From NCBI GenBank assembly GCA_025917655.1, contig CP084613.1:1426001-1490000 (forward strand): a stretch of 64,000 bases of DNA, given 5' to 3'. The first letter of the stretch is position 1. Every line of letters begins with the position of its first letter. The stretch is from Chlorella sorokiniana. Taxonomy: Eukaryota > Chlorophyta > Trebouxiophyceae > Chlorellales > Chlorellaceae. The notes under the pieces are model-generated. The model was not told the DNA's origin, ran no database searches, and saw nothing but the letters and a program-made list of their open reading frames with translations. The position numbers and the translations under genes were made by a program. This document shows positions 45,488 through 60,900 of the stretch, piece after piece.

Positions 45488-47317
45488 TCAGGAAGGCTGA
45501 GTGGGGCTTGGCTGCCCTGCTGTGCTGCCGTTGTCACCGCTGCCGGCTGCTGTAGCCCCGTTGCTGTCTTCGGGGCCATTGCTGTCGGGCTCCACAGCCA
45601 CTGCTGTCGTGTACGCAACGAAGGGCAGTACATCAGACAGCCTGCAAGGTAGTGGACGGCAGCAGCGTTGCGGCCTGAGACTGGTGGAACAAACACTGGG
45701 CGGAGTGGGGGTGTGGAACGGCAGCGCGCGGCTGCTCAGCTGCTGCTTGCCTGGCCAGCAGGAGGGAGAGCAGCGTGCCCCCACCAGCACCACCAGCGGT
45801 ATTTCAACCAGCTCCTGCCAGTACCTGCGGCGGTACGGGCAGGGGCATGATCGCGCGGGGGTGAGCACCAGGGGCAGCTCAACAGCACCGTGCTCGTTGG
45901 TGGGCGGCGACGTGATCCTCATGTAGCTGTTGATGGCCACAGCCACGCCGGTGGTTGCCATGGTTTCCTCCCTGACTCCTCACCGTTGCGGCATGGCAGT
46001 CATGGCCGCCGACCTTGCAGTCTCCAGCAATCGCCGCACAGCCACCAACCCCACAAACGGCACCGCCAGCTGCCAGCGTACAGGACGCACCAGTTGCTGA
46101 CTGCGACGCAGCGCCGTCATGCCCGACAAGCCTGCAGCAGAGGTCCTAAGGTCAATCAGCAATGAGCGCGCTGCCTGATCCTGGTCTGGAGTTGCGGCAT
46201 CTTGTCAGGCGGCGGCGGTGCGCTCACCCTCAGCCACTGCCGCGGTGGCGGCTGCTTGCAGGTTGAGGATGATGGGCAGGGTGAAGGGCAGGGTGATGAC
46301 GGCTAGGCTGGCAAAGGTGAGGGGCACCACCGCTGAGGCCACCAGCAGCTCCACGAGGTACATGCGGCGGTACAGAGGGACCACCTGCGCACGCATGTAC
46401 AAGGGCGGGCTGCGCATCGGCCCAGGCTGCCCTCGACCGTCCCGCAAAGCAGGCCAAGCAGTGCCCCCAGCAGCACCAACGCCGGTGCCAGCTTGCCTGC
46501 GGCCAGAGGCTGGCCAGCTCTGCCAGCCCATGGCGAACGCCTCGCAGAGGCTGCCACCAGAGGGGCGCAGCGCCGCCGCCTCCCTCCCCTGCACAGCAGA
46601 GGGACGTGTGAGGGAGAGGGAAGCGGGGGGCCAGCAGGCAGGGTCAGGGGCACGAGTCTGCACCTGCTTGCTGCTGCTGCAGGCGCTCCTCCGCCTCCCG
46701 GCAGACGAGGATGGTGGCCAGCGTGGCCCAGCTCTTCACCGCCACCACAAGGGGGAAGGTGGCGATGAAGAAGAGGAAGGTGAGGGGCTGGTAGCCTGCG
46801 CAGCAGCGGCGGCAGCAGGGGCAGGTGAGGCAGAATGGGCGCAGAAAGTATGACCCGTTCATGCTCTGTGCAGGCCCCCGCCACGCACCTGTCTGGAAGT
46901 TGGCCAGCTTGGGGTCCACCGACAGCCACCACATGTTGCCGATGGCGGCGGGGCTCAGCGCTCCCCCAGCAGCACCGCCACCGCCACCTCGTTGGTCAGA
47001 CGATGCGACAGGCGGTGGAGCAAGAACACGGCGGCGTCAGCCAGCGCGTGCACGGTCAGCAGCGGCCACAGGCTGCTGCGCACCAGCGCCCAGCAGCGGC
47101 CCAGCATCGAGCGCCAGAGGCCCTTATGGCCCCGAGCCTGCCCACCGCCCGGCTGTGGCGCTGCCTCAGGCTGCTCCTGCGCTGCTGCTGGCTGCTGTTC
47201 CTCCTGTTTCCTGGACGCAGACATGTGGGTGTCATTTGGGGAGCTGCCACTGTCGGTAGATCCATCCTGCTGCTGAGCACCGCACTCAAGCCGGCGCTGC
47301 CGCCGCTGCCGCTGCAC
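45488..47317 (-). CDS. Unknown multispan membrane protein
   Basis: Family not recognised. A Gln/Glu/Pro-rich N-terminus ([20 protein letters not shown]) leads to a helix with [20 protein letters not shown] and [11 protein letters not shown]. The next exons give [20 protein letters not shown], a helix [20 protein letters not shown], a strongly hydrophobic segment [20 protein letters not shown] followed by [20 protein letters not shown], and [20 protein letters not shown]. An exon with [14 protein letters not shown] precedes a Ser/Gly/Asn-rich tail ending SPTQPS. That makes at least five likely membrane spans and no charged catalytic motif. The frame slips at 46963-46967. The start could lie further up (an Arg/Ala-rich open frame reaches 47505), which would add an organelle leader. 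Exon joins are moderately sure; the function is unknown. Confidence 0.5.
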
Positions 47318-47873
47318 TGGCCAACCCTGGAAGGAGGCGGCGGGGGTGCTGGCTGTGGTTGCTTGAGCTGCGCCTTCCGGGGGTGCTTTTGCACATGTTG
47401 CCTTGCCCAGGGTTGCGCAGTGAGCCGGTGCAGTGCAGCTGCTGTGTTGGGACCGACCGCAGCGACACGTTGCATTTTACTAACGAGTGCGCCTGATCGA
47501 CACAAGAGTGAGCGGGATCGGCGCTGAGAAGGCCCAGATACGATTAAAAAAGGAGCCTGCTGGGCCTGCTGGCCCAGGCCTCTCTACAGACTGGCACCCT
47601 CCCGCTGTGGGCCATGCATGCATTGTTCCGCCACTAACAAACATGATGTCGACTGTGTAGGGCTGTCAGCCGCGAGACTCCTCATTCCCTTGCCTTCGTT
47701 TTGAGCCCACAGACGCTGCAGGGCAATGAATATGTTTCACAAAGGGCACAACACAGGTAAGGAGGCGCCATGCGATGTGCTTGTGTGGTGTGGAAGGTTG
47801 CACTCTGGCCCTCTCCCTGCCTGGTCGTTGCGTCACGACGGCTGGTTTCACATGTGTGCCTCTGTCTGCAGTG
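47318..47873. other. Divergent region, membrane protein/Dus3
   Basis: Contains the upstream sequence of both genes. The bases TCTGTCTGCAG just before the Dus3 start look like the acceptor of a 5' UTR intron. An A-rich patch lies near 47545. No separate gene supported. Confidence 0.45.
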
Positions 47874-49828
47874 ATGCTTCGCACTGGCACCGGCAGGCTT
47901 GTGAGGGCTTGGCAAGCGCACCCTGCACCGTACTCCAGCACGGTTGCAGCTCGTGCAGCAGCCGCAGCATCGGACACCCCGGCTGTCGAGCCGGCGGCCC
48001 ACGCCCAGGAGTTTGAGCCGCTGCCTGCGGAGCAGCTGGAGCGCAATGCGGCGCTTGTGCAGCGCCTGAGGGGCCAACTGATCCTGGCGCCGCTGACACG
48101 CGGTCAGTGGGGCCGGCAGCGCTGCGCAGGGTGGCAGCCCGGGGCGGGTCGATCCAGGCTGCTTGCTGTTTCAGGTGCAGCCCGGGGCCCACAGCCTGCA
48201 CCCCCGCAGGCAACAACCTGCCATTCCGGCGGCTGTGCGCGGACTACGGCGCAGAGGTGACCTACTCGGAGATGGCGTTTGCGCGGCAGCTGCTCAAGGG
48301 CGACCGGAAGGAGCTGGCCATGCTGCGCCGCGCGCACAACGAGCGCTGCTACGGTGGGCACACGCCGCGCTCCACCCCGCCGCATGGCCGCGCCGACATC
48401 CACCTCACTGAAAAGCAGCCGTATCATATAGAGCTAATGCCGCCTGCGTGCCGCGCCTGCGTCGCTGCCCCCAGGCGTGCAGATTGCCACCAACGTGATT
48501 GACGAGGGGGTGGCGGCGGGGCTGAAGGCGGCCGAGGCGGGCGCCGACTTCCTGGACCTCAACTGCGGCTGCCCCATCCACGAGGCCACGCGGCGGGGGC
48601 TGGGCGCCGTGCTGCTGCGGCGGCCCAAGAAGCTGGCCAGGCTGGTGCGCGGGTGCGGCCAGGGGTGCACCACACGCAGCACAGAGCGGTGCGGCAGCCA
48701 TGGCAGGAGGGCTCACATCCCCCCCCCCCCGCCTTGCAGGTCAACGGCATCGCGGCGCGGCTGCCCATCCCGCTGACCGTCAAGGTGCGGCTGGGGGAGA
48801 GCGGCGAGCGCATCAACGTGCACGAGGTGGTGGAGCTGCTGGAGCGGGCGGGGCGGCGGCGGTCACCGTGCACGGCAGGTGCGTGGTGGTGGGGGGCTGG
48901 CACTGCGGGGCAGCGGTTACTGCATGTGCTGGCTGGCCGCTGTGCGCTCGCGGCCAGTGGCTCCAAGCCGCCCCCGCCTGCCCCCTGCCGGCGCCCTCCA
49001 GGACCATGGAGCAGCGGTACAAGAAGCCGGCCGACTGGTCCCTCATCCAGGAGGTGGCGGCGGCGCGCTGCGTGCCCCTGGTGGGCAACGGCGATGTGCT
49101 GACGGCGTACGAGGCGCGGCGGCGCCTCGCCTCCCGGCCTGCTGGCGGTCATGGTGGGCCGGGGGCGCTCATCAAGCCCTGGCTGTTCCAGGAGGTGCGG
49201 GAGGGGCGGGAGCTGTCGCCCAGCGCGGCGGAGCGGGTGGGGGTGTACCGCCAGCTGGCGGCCCACATGAAGGAGCACTTCCGGGACGACGAGCGCGGCA
49301 AGCGCTCCGCCTTCTACTTCCTCCCCTGGCACTTCAACTTCTTCTCGCGGTACAGGTGGGTGGGTGGAAGGGGGCAGGGGTGTGTGGGGGCTCGAGCGGG
49401 GAGGGGGCCGCAAAGCAGGGAGGTGATACGTATTGCAACACCTGCAGGCACGCCGCCATGGGCTGCTTGGCCACACGACAGTTGCTGTGCTGCCCCCCTC
49501 CCTGCCACGCCCCAGGCCCATGCCGGAGGCCGTGTTCGGCGCGGCCTCGCTGCAGCACCCCTGCTCAGCACGCGGTGGGAGGGCGTGGCGTACGCAGAGC
49601 TGGGCGAGACGCTGGACACGCTGCCGCCCCTGGAGCGCCTGCTGCGCTGCGAGAACGAGGCGGCGTTCGGGCCCATGGCGGAGGCGCTGTGGGAGGCGGC
49701 CTCCGACGCGGATGCCGTGGCGGCGCTGGAGCGGCTGGCGGCTGAGCACCTGGCGGAGTGGGAGGAGCAGCTGCGGGCAGGCAGTGACCGAGGGGGGCAG
49801 CCGTGCAGACAAGCAGGTGCAGGGCTGA
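47874..49828 (+). CDS. tRNA-dihydrouridine synthase, Dus3 type
   Basis: FMN enzyme that reduces uridine in tRNA; the Dus3 class acts on U47. The start MLRTGTGRLVRAWQAHPAPY, then an Ala/Ser-rich stretch, looks like an organelle leader. Conserved blocks: RGQLILAPLTR, NNLPFRRLCADYGAEVTYSE (FMN site), DFLDLNCGCPIHEATRRGLG with the catalytic-loop Cys, PIPLTVKVRLGESGERIN, RTMEQRYKKPADWSLIQEVA, CVPLVGNGDVLTAYEA and GALIKPWLFQEVREGR. RGALIKPWLF is the Dus3 hallmark. The C-terminus has LPWHFNFFSRYR then TLPPLERLLRCENEAAFGPM. No CCCH zinc finger is visible, unlike cytosolic plant Dus3. The frame slips at 48850-48853 and 49558-49561, and probably twice in compensating fashion near 49130-49165. The exact C-terminus is uncertain; the stop at 49828 is chosen because TGTAA follows 66 bases later. 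Confidence 0.85.
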
Positions 49829-49893
49829 CCTGGCCAGACCCCTTCCTGCTGACCGCACTTCCCTGCCTCTTTCTCCCATCGCGACCCTACTTT

Positions 49894-49898
49894 TGTAA
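49894..49898 (+). terminator. TGTAA polyadenylation signal after the Dus3-type gene
   Basis: TGTAA 66 bases past the assigned stop and before the convergent DDX41 stop at 50021. Confidence 0.5.
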
Positions 49899-50020
49899 GT
49901 CCATTTCTGTTGCTGTACCAACAACTTTGTTACCATCACGCAGCAGTCGTTGCACACAATACGCCGCAGTGCCAGCGGCTTTGCACCCACGCGAAAGCAT
50001 GCCAGCGCCAGCGGCGCCCG

Positions 50021-53702
<3,682 letters not shown>

Positions 53703-54532
53703 CACGGCGCCGGACTCCTGAAGCTCCGACTGATGCGCTGCTCGGAGCGTGTATGCGCCACTGAAATCACGACTAGCAGTTGCACAAATAAAAAAGTACG
53801 CCAACTTCCCCTTGAAGCACCGGAAAGCCAGCCCGCCTTGATGACGCAACGGCCGCACCCCGTCAGCGGCCGCTGATGTAGGCAGCGAAGGACATCAGCA
53901 CACCAGTCTTCAGGCAACTGGTAAGTTCACGTTGGCCCCTTTCTCAGGCGTACAGTGAAAAATATGTTATTTCTCGTTTCTCACAGGCTTTTGGAGGGAA
54001 AATTCACAAGGTGTGTTCCAGCGCTGGAATTTGCAGCTGACTTGGTGGTGCAATGTTTTCCCTTCCCACAAGCCAGCAATCAACAACATCTTTTGGTAAT
54101 GACTGGCCTGTTATCCTCATGTTTACTCTGGACCTGCCAGAAGTACTCCTGAGCTTGCCAGAAGAGACTGCATGTGTCGGGATGGTTGTCTGCCAAAAGC
54201 CGTCGCCGCCCCTCGTGCGGGCACCCACATTCACTTTCGAATCACTTTCGAACTCCAGTTAGCCAGGTTGGCATGACGCTGGACGGTTCAGTGCATGATT
54301 CAAGACGTAGCGTCTCTCAGGCGGAGACTTTGCTCTGGGGGATTGCCGACCGCTGGAGGCGTCGTACCTCTGGTGGAGGCGGGACGGGCGAAGGTCTTGG
54401 TGCAGCAGCAGCCTGACCCACTGCTTCGTCTCTAGGCTGGCATCGTGACTTGTCGCGACTTCAAGCCGGGAAAGAGCGTCCTGTTCTGTCCAGCCCTTCC
54501 CAGAAGCCCAAACTCGTCTGCTGTTGTCAGCC
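53703..54532. other. Divergent region between DDX41 and F-box/LRR gene
   Basis: 830 bases, AT-richer in its middle (53930-54150). It carries both promoters. Open frames are short and lack family signal. Confidence 0.5.
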
Positions 54533-56139
54533 ATGCCTAAGCGCTCTGCCCCCATCCACAGCCTGTCCCAGGAGCTGCTGGCTTTCTGCCTGGCGCCCTT
54601 GAGTCAAAGGGAGAGGTGAGTTGTAAAGCTGTTTGAAATCCAGCACAAAAGTTGCTTAACGCTCCTTGAAGGCCTGAAGGTTTGCCAAGACACAGGCATG
54701 CAAAGGATCACGACCTCCTCCCTGCAGGTTTGGCGGCGCGGCGCTTGTCAGCAAAAGCTTTCATGCCGCCAGCTCCAAAGCAACCACCCGGTTGAGTGTG
54801 CGATTGCGTGGACAGGACGCCTTGCAACACATGCAGGCATTCCAGTCCTGGCTTTGCAAGCATGCGCAGCATGTCCAGTTCCTGGATGTCGATGTGAGCG
54901 GCTCCATTCCTAGTGCTGATCGGGGCAACATCAAGGCTGCGCTCCAGCAAAGCCTCCTGCTTTACGGCGCAACCGGCCAGGATAGGCAGCTGAAACTGGT
55001 AGCACACTCCATGTTTGACAACACGCACTGGCTGGCAAGCATGACCAAGCTGTGCCACGCTGACATGGAGTGCCGCGGATTCCCAAGCATGCTGGTCACC
55101 CCGACATAACGGGCGCAACCAGCTTGCACACGCTGCGCCTGTCCGGTAACTTTGTTATTGATGAAGTGGCGCAGCTGCCGGCATCGCTCACCCGTTTGGA
55201 GCTGGGCGAATGTGGAAGTTTCAATCCCGCCCAGGTGGGGGAGTCAGCTTCCTGCCGGCTCGCCGCCACAAGTCACACCCCTGATCACATGCATCACATT
55301 TGTCCGCAGGTTGCCCTGCTGACCAACCTTGAACATTGGGACATTCGGTTTCAAGTGGACACTTACGACTTGGATGAGTCTCTAGCCCACCTGGGCAAAC
55401 TTACCGCACTTTGTTTGGATGGCTTCCAGGAGCTGCCAGACAGCCTGTCTTCTCTGCCCCACTTGAAGAGATTGGACCTTGCAGATGGTAATTCCATCTA
55501 AGTACTCCAGGCACCTCCTTCCACCTCAACTGACTGCTGTTGAGGCTGCCTGCAGGTACCTCTGACACGACTATGGCACGCATGCTGAGCAAGCTCGCGC
55601 AATTGACCAGCTTGTCGGTGAAGGATAGCAGTTATGGCTGGCGCTGGATGGATGGCATGAACATATGCTTAGATGCAGCATGCAACATGCCCTTACAGCG
55701 CTTTGCTTTCGAAATGCATAATCCAGCTGAAAGGAAAGGTCGCCATTTGTCTCCTGGGCCCTTGCAGCGAACCTTGCAGCAGCTCTATGTGCCCGTCGAT
55801 CTGATTCCTAGCAGCATGAAGTTTCTAAGGGGAGCTAAGAGCCTCAATGACATTGTGATTTACGGAATTTCGTGTCCTGAGCTGGCACGGCAGCTCTCTC
55901 CCTTCTGGCGCTGGGCTGCACAGCATCGCCCTCTCCGGTCTTTGACCCTTTCTACCAGTGAGCGGAACGAGGATTCTGAACAGCATTACCTGATGGAACA
56001 TTGTGACGATGCTGAGGCCATCCTACTTGAAAGCGTTGTGCATCTAAAGCAACGTCGCCCTAATCTGTACATAGACCACAGCTACAACTCTTTCCCTTTG
56101 GCTGCCAACGCCTACTTTTACAACCTTCCTACTCGCTAG
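54533..56139 (+). CDS. F-box-like leucine-rich repeat protein
   Basis: Probable substrate adaptor of an SCF-type ubiquitin ligase, by architecture only. Exon 1 (54533 to about 54614) gives MPKRSAPIHSLSQELLAFCL and APLSQRER, like the first F-box helices, and ends AGGTGAGT. It joins in phase to FGGAALVSKSFHAASSKATT, the rest of an F-box-like motif. Leucine-rich repeats follow across four exons: SLHTLRLSGNFVIDEVAQLP, ASLTRLELGECGSF, VALLTNLEHWDIRF, LGKLTALCLDGFQELPDSLS, SLPHLKRLDLADG and LAQLTSLSVKDSS. The C-terminal half is less regular and ends ANAYFYNLPTR. Base composition is noticeably less GC-rich than in neighbouring genes, and no frame slips are seen. Such F-box/LRR genes often form large families in green algae. 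Confidence 0.72.
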
Positions 56140-56200
56140 TGTGCCTTGCCTGCAGCTTTTGCAACTTGGCCGCTGCCCATGTTTATTAAAAGAGACTACA

Positions 56201-56205
56201 TGTAA
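56201..56205 (+). terminator. TGTAA polyadenylation signal after F-box/LRR gene
   Basis: TGTAA 62 bases past the stop, in ACATGTAAAG, before the convergent gene ending at 56266. Confidence 0.55.
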
Positions 56206-56265
56206 AGCAACCCAACTGCGCGCCGCCATCACAGCAGTCGGGGCACAGCCCGGTCGGTCGCTGGC

Positions 56266-57859
56266 TCACATCCATGCCAGCAGCTGCGCATCGTGATCAA
56301 ACAGCAGGCGCTGCAGGCTGCGCCCAAAGCCCTCCACCCCCGTGGCCGCGGACAGCAGCAGGGGGCCTCCCGCAGGAAGGGCGCGTAGCGCTGGGCGCCC
56401 AGCTGCAGCAGGGGGCAGGCGGCCAGGGAGTCCAGGCTGTCCAGCTCGCTGCGCGCTCCAGCACCTGCGGGGCAGTGGGGGCGTCGGCCTCGCAGCCAGT
56501 GCCCATACAGCCAGCCAGGCTGCACGCCTACACGCAGCGCGGCCCTCTTGACAACCGCACCGCTCCCCTCACAGCCCAGCTGCGGCCCACCCTGTCCAGC
56601 TCCCGCACGTAGTCGGCGTCCATGCGCTGCACGCTGCCCAGGGAGGAGGTCTGGCGGTGAAGGTGGCCGCCGCGCGGCAGCGTGGGGTGGGCGGGCCCAC
56701 GCTGTCGCCGCCCAGCCGCGACGCGAACGAGGGGCACAGCACGCTCTTGATGTAGGCTGAATGTGTAGAGTGGGGGGTGTGGGGGGCAGGGGAGGGGCAC
56801 ATCGTGCTGAGCAGCAGCGCAGCACAGCGCTGCCTGCTGCATCACAGGTTGCAAACAAAGGCGCGTGAGGCGGCGGGCGCCGCTTGCCCCCTGCCCACTG
56901 CGCACCCACCGCACTCCCGCTTCGACCCTCAGCAGCCCTCACCCGACACCGCAAAGGCCGCCAGGCCCACGCGCACAGCCACGTCCTGGTCCTGCTGCGC
57001 CACCTCGTCGTGAGCAGCGCCGCCCGCCTGCCGGTCCGCCAGCCGCGTCTTCACCCGGCTCAGCCCCCGCCCCACCGCCTGCAGGCCCGAGCTGATGCGC
57101 TGCCTCACAGCCTGGCCGGCGGCAGAGCCTCCTGGGGCGCCGCTGCCGACATCCAGCCCAGGCTGCCCCGGGTCTGCGGCGCCCAGCCACTGCTGCCGCA
57201 ACGCCTCGCTGGCGGCCACGCCGCCCCTTCCTCCGCCACCGTGCCCAGGCCAGGCCCGCTGTACGCCGGGCCCGACCTCGCGGAGCCAGGGGCAGGAGGG
57301 GGCACCGAGCTGGCGGCCGCACGCTCCTCCACGCCCGCCCACGCCTGCGCCTCCTCCTCCTCGCCGCCGCGGCCGAGGCGCGCCAGCCGACTGCGCATCT
57401 TGTCGCCCCACCCCTTCTTGCCAGCCTCGCCTGCAGCGCGGGTGGGCCGCCAGTGGGGCATCCTGCTCTGGCCTGGCTGGCAACAGGAGCAACAGCACCC
57501 TGCTCTGGCCTGGCTGGCAACAGGGGCAAGCAAGCACCTGCAGCAGCCCGCGGCTCACCCGGCGCCTGCTCCGCGCTGCCGCCACCACCCTTGCCCAGCA
57601 GGCTGCGGAAGCCGCTCCTCAGCTTCTGGCCCAGCTGCTGCTCCCCCGCCTCAGACACATGCGGGGCACCCGGGTCGGCTGCTGACCCTGCACCGCCGTC
57701 GTCAGCAAGGTGCGCCGCCGCGTCCTCGCCCGGCTGCTGGCCCGCCAGGCGCTGGCGCACCGCTTTGAAGCGGTCTGTGGCACTGCTGAGCAGGCGGTTG
57801 GGGCTGCTGCCGCCTGCGCAGCAGCAGGTCGAGCCCGGGTTTGAGAAGAACGGCCACAT
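56266..57859 (-). CDS. Hypothetical protein, possibly the C-terminus of the large gene upstream
   Basis: Family not recognised. The first part (from MWPFFSNPGS at 57859) includes ATDRFKAVRQRLAGQQPGED and KLRSGFRSLLGKGGG, then WGDKMRSRLARLGRGGEEEE and AVRQRISSGLQAVGRGLSRV, a set of basic amphipathic helices separated by acidic Gly/Ala linkers. Later exons give AYIKSVLCPSFASRLGGDSV, VQRMDADYVRELDRVGRSW, RSELDSLDSLAACPLLQLGA and a C-terminus with SLQRLLFDHDAQLLAWM. The repeated short basic helix plus 'SRLARL' or 'SRVKTRL' pattern is unusual. No start codon context is compelling, and the gap to the next upstream exon (about 57910-58010) has intron-like ends, so this may belong to the large minus-strand gene. 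Confidence 0.4.
57461..57534. repeat. Two-copy 37-bp tandem repeat in an intron
   Basis: CCTGCTCTGGCCTGGCTGGC followed by AACAGGAGCAAC occurs at about 57462 and again 37 bases later with two or three differences. It lies between exons of the hypothetical minus-strand gene. Confidence 0.8.
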
Positions 57860-57968
57860 TTGCGGCCCTCCCTGGGGCTCCTCCTCGTGCTGAAGCTGCT
57901 CAGCGGGGCATTGCCCGGCGTGTGCATCCCCGCCCCCACCCCCTCACCCCACCAGCACCAAGCACCGC

Positions 57969-60900
57969 TCACGGCACCCACTGCCAGCACCACCCACCCG
58001 GGCTGCCGCCCTCCAGCAAGAAGTCCTCGGGCTGGGCCAGGCGCAGCGCCGTCACCCGCAGGTCCAGCGCCTCCACCCACCCCGCCAGCGCCTCGCTGTG
58101 CGGCCCCGCGGCCAGCCGCCGCCAGCGCGAGTCGGCCACCCAGGGCAGCGCCGCCAGCCAGGCGGCCACCAGGTCAAAGGGTGACCCGGCTCGGCGTCGG
58201 CCCGCACAGCAACTTGCAGCACCTGCGCGGGGCGGCGGGCGGTGAGGGGCGGCTCTGGTAGGGCAGCAGCGCTCCAGCGAGCTTGTCTAGCGGGGGCGGA
58301 GCTGACAGCGGCGCCCCCACCCCCGGCTTCCCACCTGCTCCGCCAGCCTCTGCCACTCCTCCTTGGGCAGCACGGTGGTGGCCAGGCGCAGGCGCTCCGC
58401 AGCCAGGGCAGCGGTGAGCGGCGCGTGCGCGTCGGCCGCCCCGCGCAAGGCCCAGCAGCACCTCCGCGGGCAGGCCCGCCGCCGCCGACACCGCCACGTG
58501 CACCTGGCTGACGGCGGGCCTGCCAGCGGCGGCGCCGCCCGCTCCGCCCCCGGCCTCCTCCTCGGCGTCATCGTCGGCGACCTCCAGCGCAAGCACGCTG
58601 CCCGCCTCTGCGTCGCCTCCTTCCGCCAGCAGCGCCGAGGCGGCGGCGCCCTGGCCCAGCGGCCCGCCCTCGCTCTGCGGCGCCGCCAGGAAGCGCAGCA
58701 GCCCCTCCCCCAGCTGCACCGCCTCCGCGCAGGCGTGCAGGGCGGGGCAGGCGTACAGCAGGCGCAGCAGGCAGCCAGCCAACGGCAGCCCAGCCTCGGC
58801 CTTGCAGGCGGCCTGCGGGGGCAGGAACAGAGGGCGGCGACAGGTGGCAGCCTGCTGACCCCGGGGATGGCCAGGGTCTGATTCTGAAGCAACATCCGCA
58901 AGCTCACACCCCTCTCTCGCCCTGGCCCCCCACCTCGACCGCCAGCCGTATCTGGCCACGCAGCAGCGCGGCATCCACCGCGCCCGGAGCCAGCAGCGCC
59001 TGCTGCGCCCGCCGCCGTGCCCCGGCAGCAGCGCGGCCAGGGTCTGGTGCAGGCCGGCGCGGGGGCGGCGCCGCCGGGGCCGCGCTGCCGCCGCCGCCGC
59101 TGCCCGGGCCCACCGACACAAACAGGGCAGCCTCTGTGTCCAGAGGCAGCTCAGCATTGGCAAAGGACAGCCGCTCCGTGGTCAGGATGGTGAGGGGAGC
59201 GTTCGTGAGGGGGCCAGCAGTGCGGCGATGGCCGCAAGCCCCGCGGGCTCGCCGCCGCCGTCGCCGCCGCTGCCCGCCGTCGCCGCCGCCAGAGCGGCCG
59301 CCTGCAGCAGGTCTGGCAGAGCAGGCGGCCGCCACTGGTGCAGCGCTTCCTCGCCGCCGGGTCGCCCGCAGCGGCCAGCTCTCGAGGGCAGTCATGGGGC
59401 TGCAGCTGGGCGGCGGCGTCCAGCGAGGCCTGGCCGGCGGCCAGCGGCAGCAGCGCCTGATGCACCAGCTGGGCGTGCTGGTCGGCGGTCAGGCTCCAGC
59501 ACCGCTGCACCTCCACCAGCGGCAGCTGCCGCCCTGCGCACCGTCGAGCGCAGCCTGCCCGCCGCCCCCTCCCACCTGCCCCTGGGCAGGCTGCTGCTGC
59601 TGCAGGTGCAGCTGCTGCAGCCGCTCCCGCTGCTCCTGCTCCTGCTGCTGCAGCAACAGGAGCTGCTGCCCCTCCACCGTGTCGGCCAGCAGCTCCAGGG
59701 GGAAGCCCTCCGGCACAACCACCTGCTCCTGCTGCGCACGCTGGGCCGCCGCGTCGGCCTCCGCCGCCGCCTCCGCCGCCACGGCGGCCTGCTCAGCGCG
59801 CTGCTGCCCAGCCTGCGCCTCCGCGCTGTGCTTGGTGCCCTGGCACAGCGTGCACAGCAGCAGCGGGGCCACCATGCCGGCGGCGCACTGTGTCGCCGCC
59901 GCGGACTCGGCCAGGGCGGCCCCCGCGCTGAGCAGGGCGGCGGCCTGCACCAGCCTGCCGCCGACTTCGCCCGCGAGGCTGTCTGGCGCCAGCAGCAGGG
60001 GCACCAGCAGCCAGGGGGCCGCAGAGCCCGCGGCCGCCTGCTCCGCGTGCACGGCCGCGGCCAGGCGGCGCCAGCAGGCAGCCGCCAGCATGTGCGGCAG
60101 CAGCGGCTGGTGCGGGGCAGCCCGCTCCAGCAGGGGGCAGCATCGCCGCCGACAGCGGCGAGCGCATCAACACAGCCACGCTGTCCCCCTCCTCCTCGTC
60201 TGCCGCCGCCGCCGCGCCGCCGTGTGCAGCCTGCGGCGAGGGCGCGCCCTCCAGCAGGTGCTGCAGCCAGGCGGGCGTTCCTGCACAGCGCAGCGTGCAG
60301 GAAACAGCAGGCTCAGCGCGCGTTACGCCCAGAGCCGACGGCGCAGCTGCATGGTGTGCCGAGGCGGGCATGCCCCCTCCCGGGACCCAGCCCACCTGCG
60401 GCGGCAGCACCACACAGGCGTGCAGTGCCAGCAGGCCCAGCTCTGCTGCCCAGGCGCCGCGCTCCTGCCCCGCCGCCGCCGCCCCCTCCTCCTCCTCCTC
60501 CTCCTCCTCCCCCAGGCTGTACATGGGCTGCACGCGGGGCGCAGCCGCGGCCACAGCCTGCACAAGCGAGAGGCGGCAGAGCCAGAGGCCAGTCAGAGCG
60601 AGGCAGGGCATCCAGCACCTGCTTGGCCTGCACAGGCTCAAGGCTCGAGCGGCGCGGCCCGATCGCAGCGCGCATGCGGGCTGGCTGCTGCCTGGATGCA
60701 TCCACGGCCCGCCTGGGCCTCTGCAGCCGCACCTTGGCCACCACCGGCGCAAAGTCCAGCTCTCGCAGCAGCACAGCGGCAGCGCCGTCCCCGGGCAGGC
60801 CGTCAGGTGCAGCCGCAGGGGGCCAGGGCGGCGGGGGAGGCAGCATGGAAGGTGGCCTGGCGGGGGAGGGGGGCGCAAGACAGCAGGCGCGGCTCAAGAG

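Noticed and set aside
57461-57534. The 37-bp duplication as part of a CRISPR array or coding repeat
   Set aside because: There are only two adjacent copies with no spacers, and it lies in an intron of a nuclear gene; it is a simple tandem duplication.
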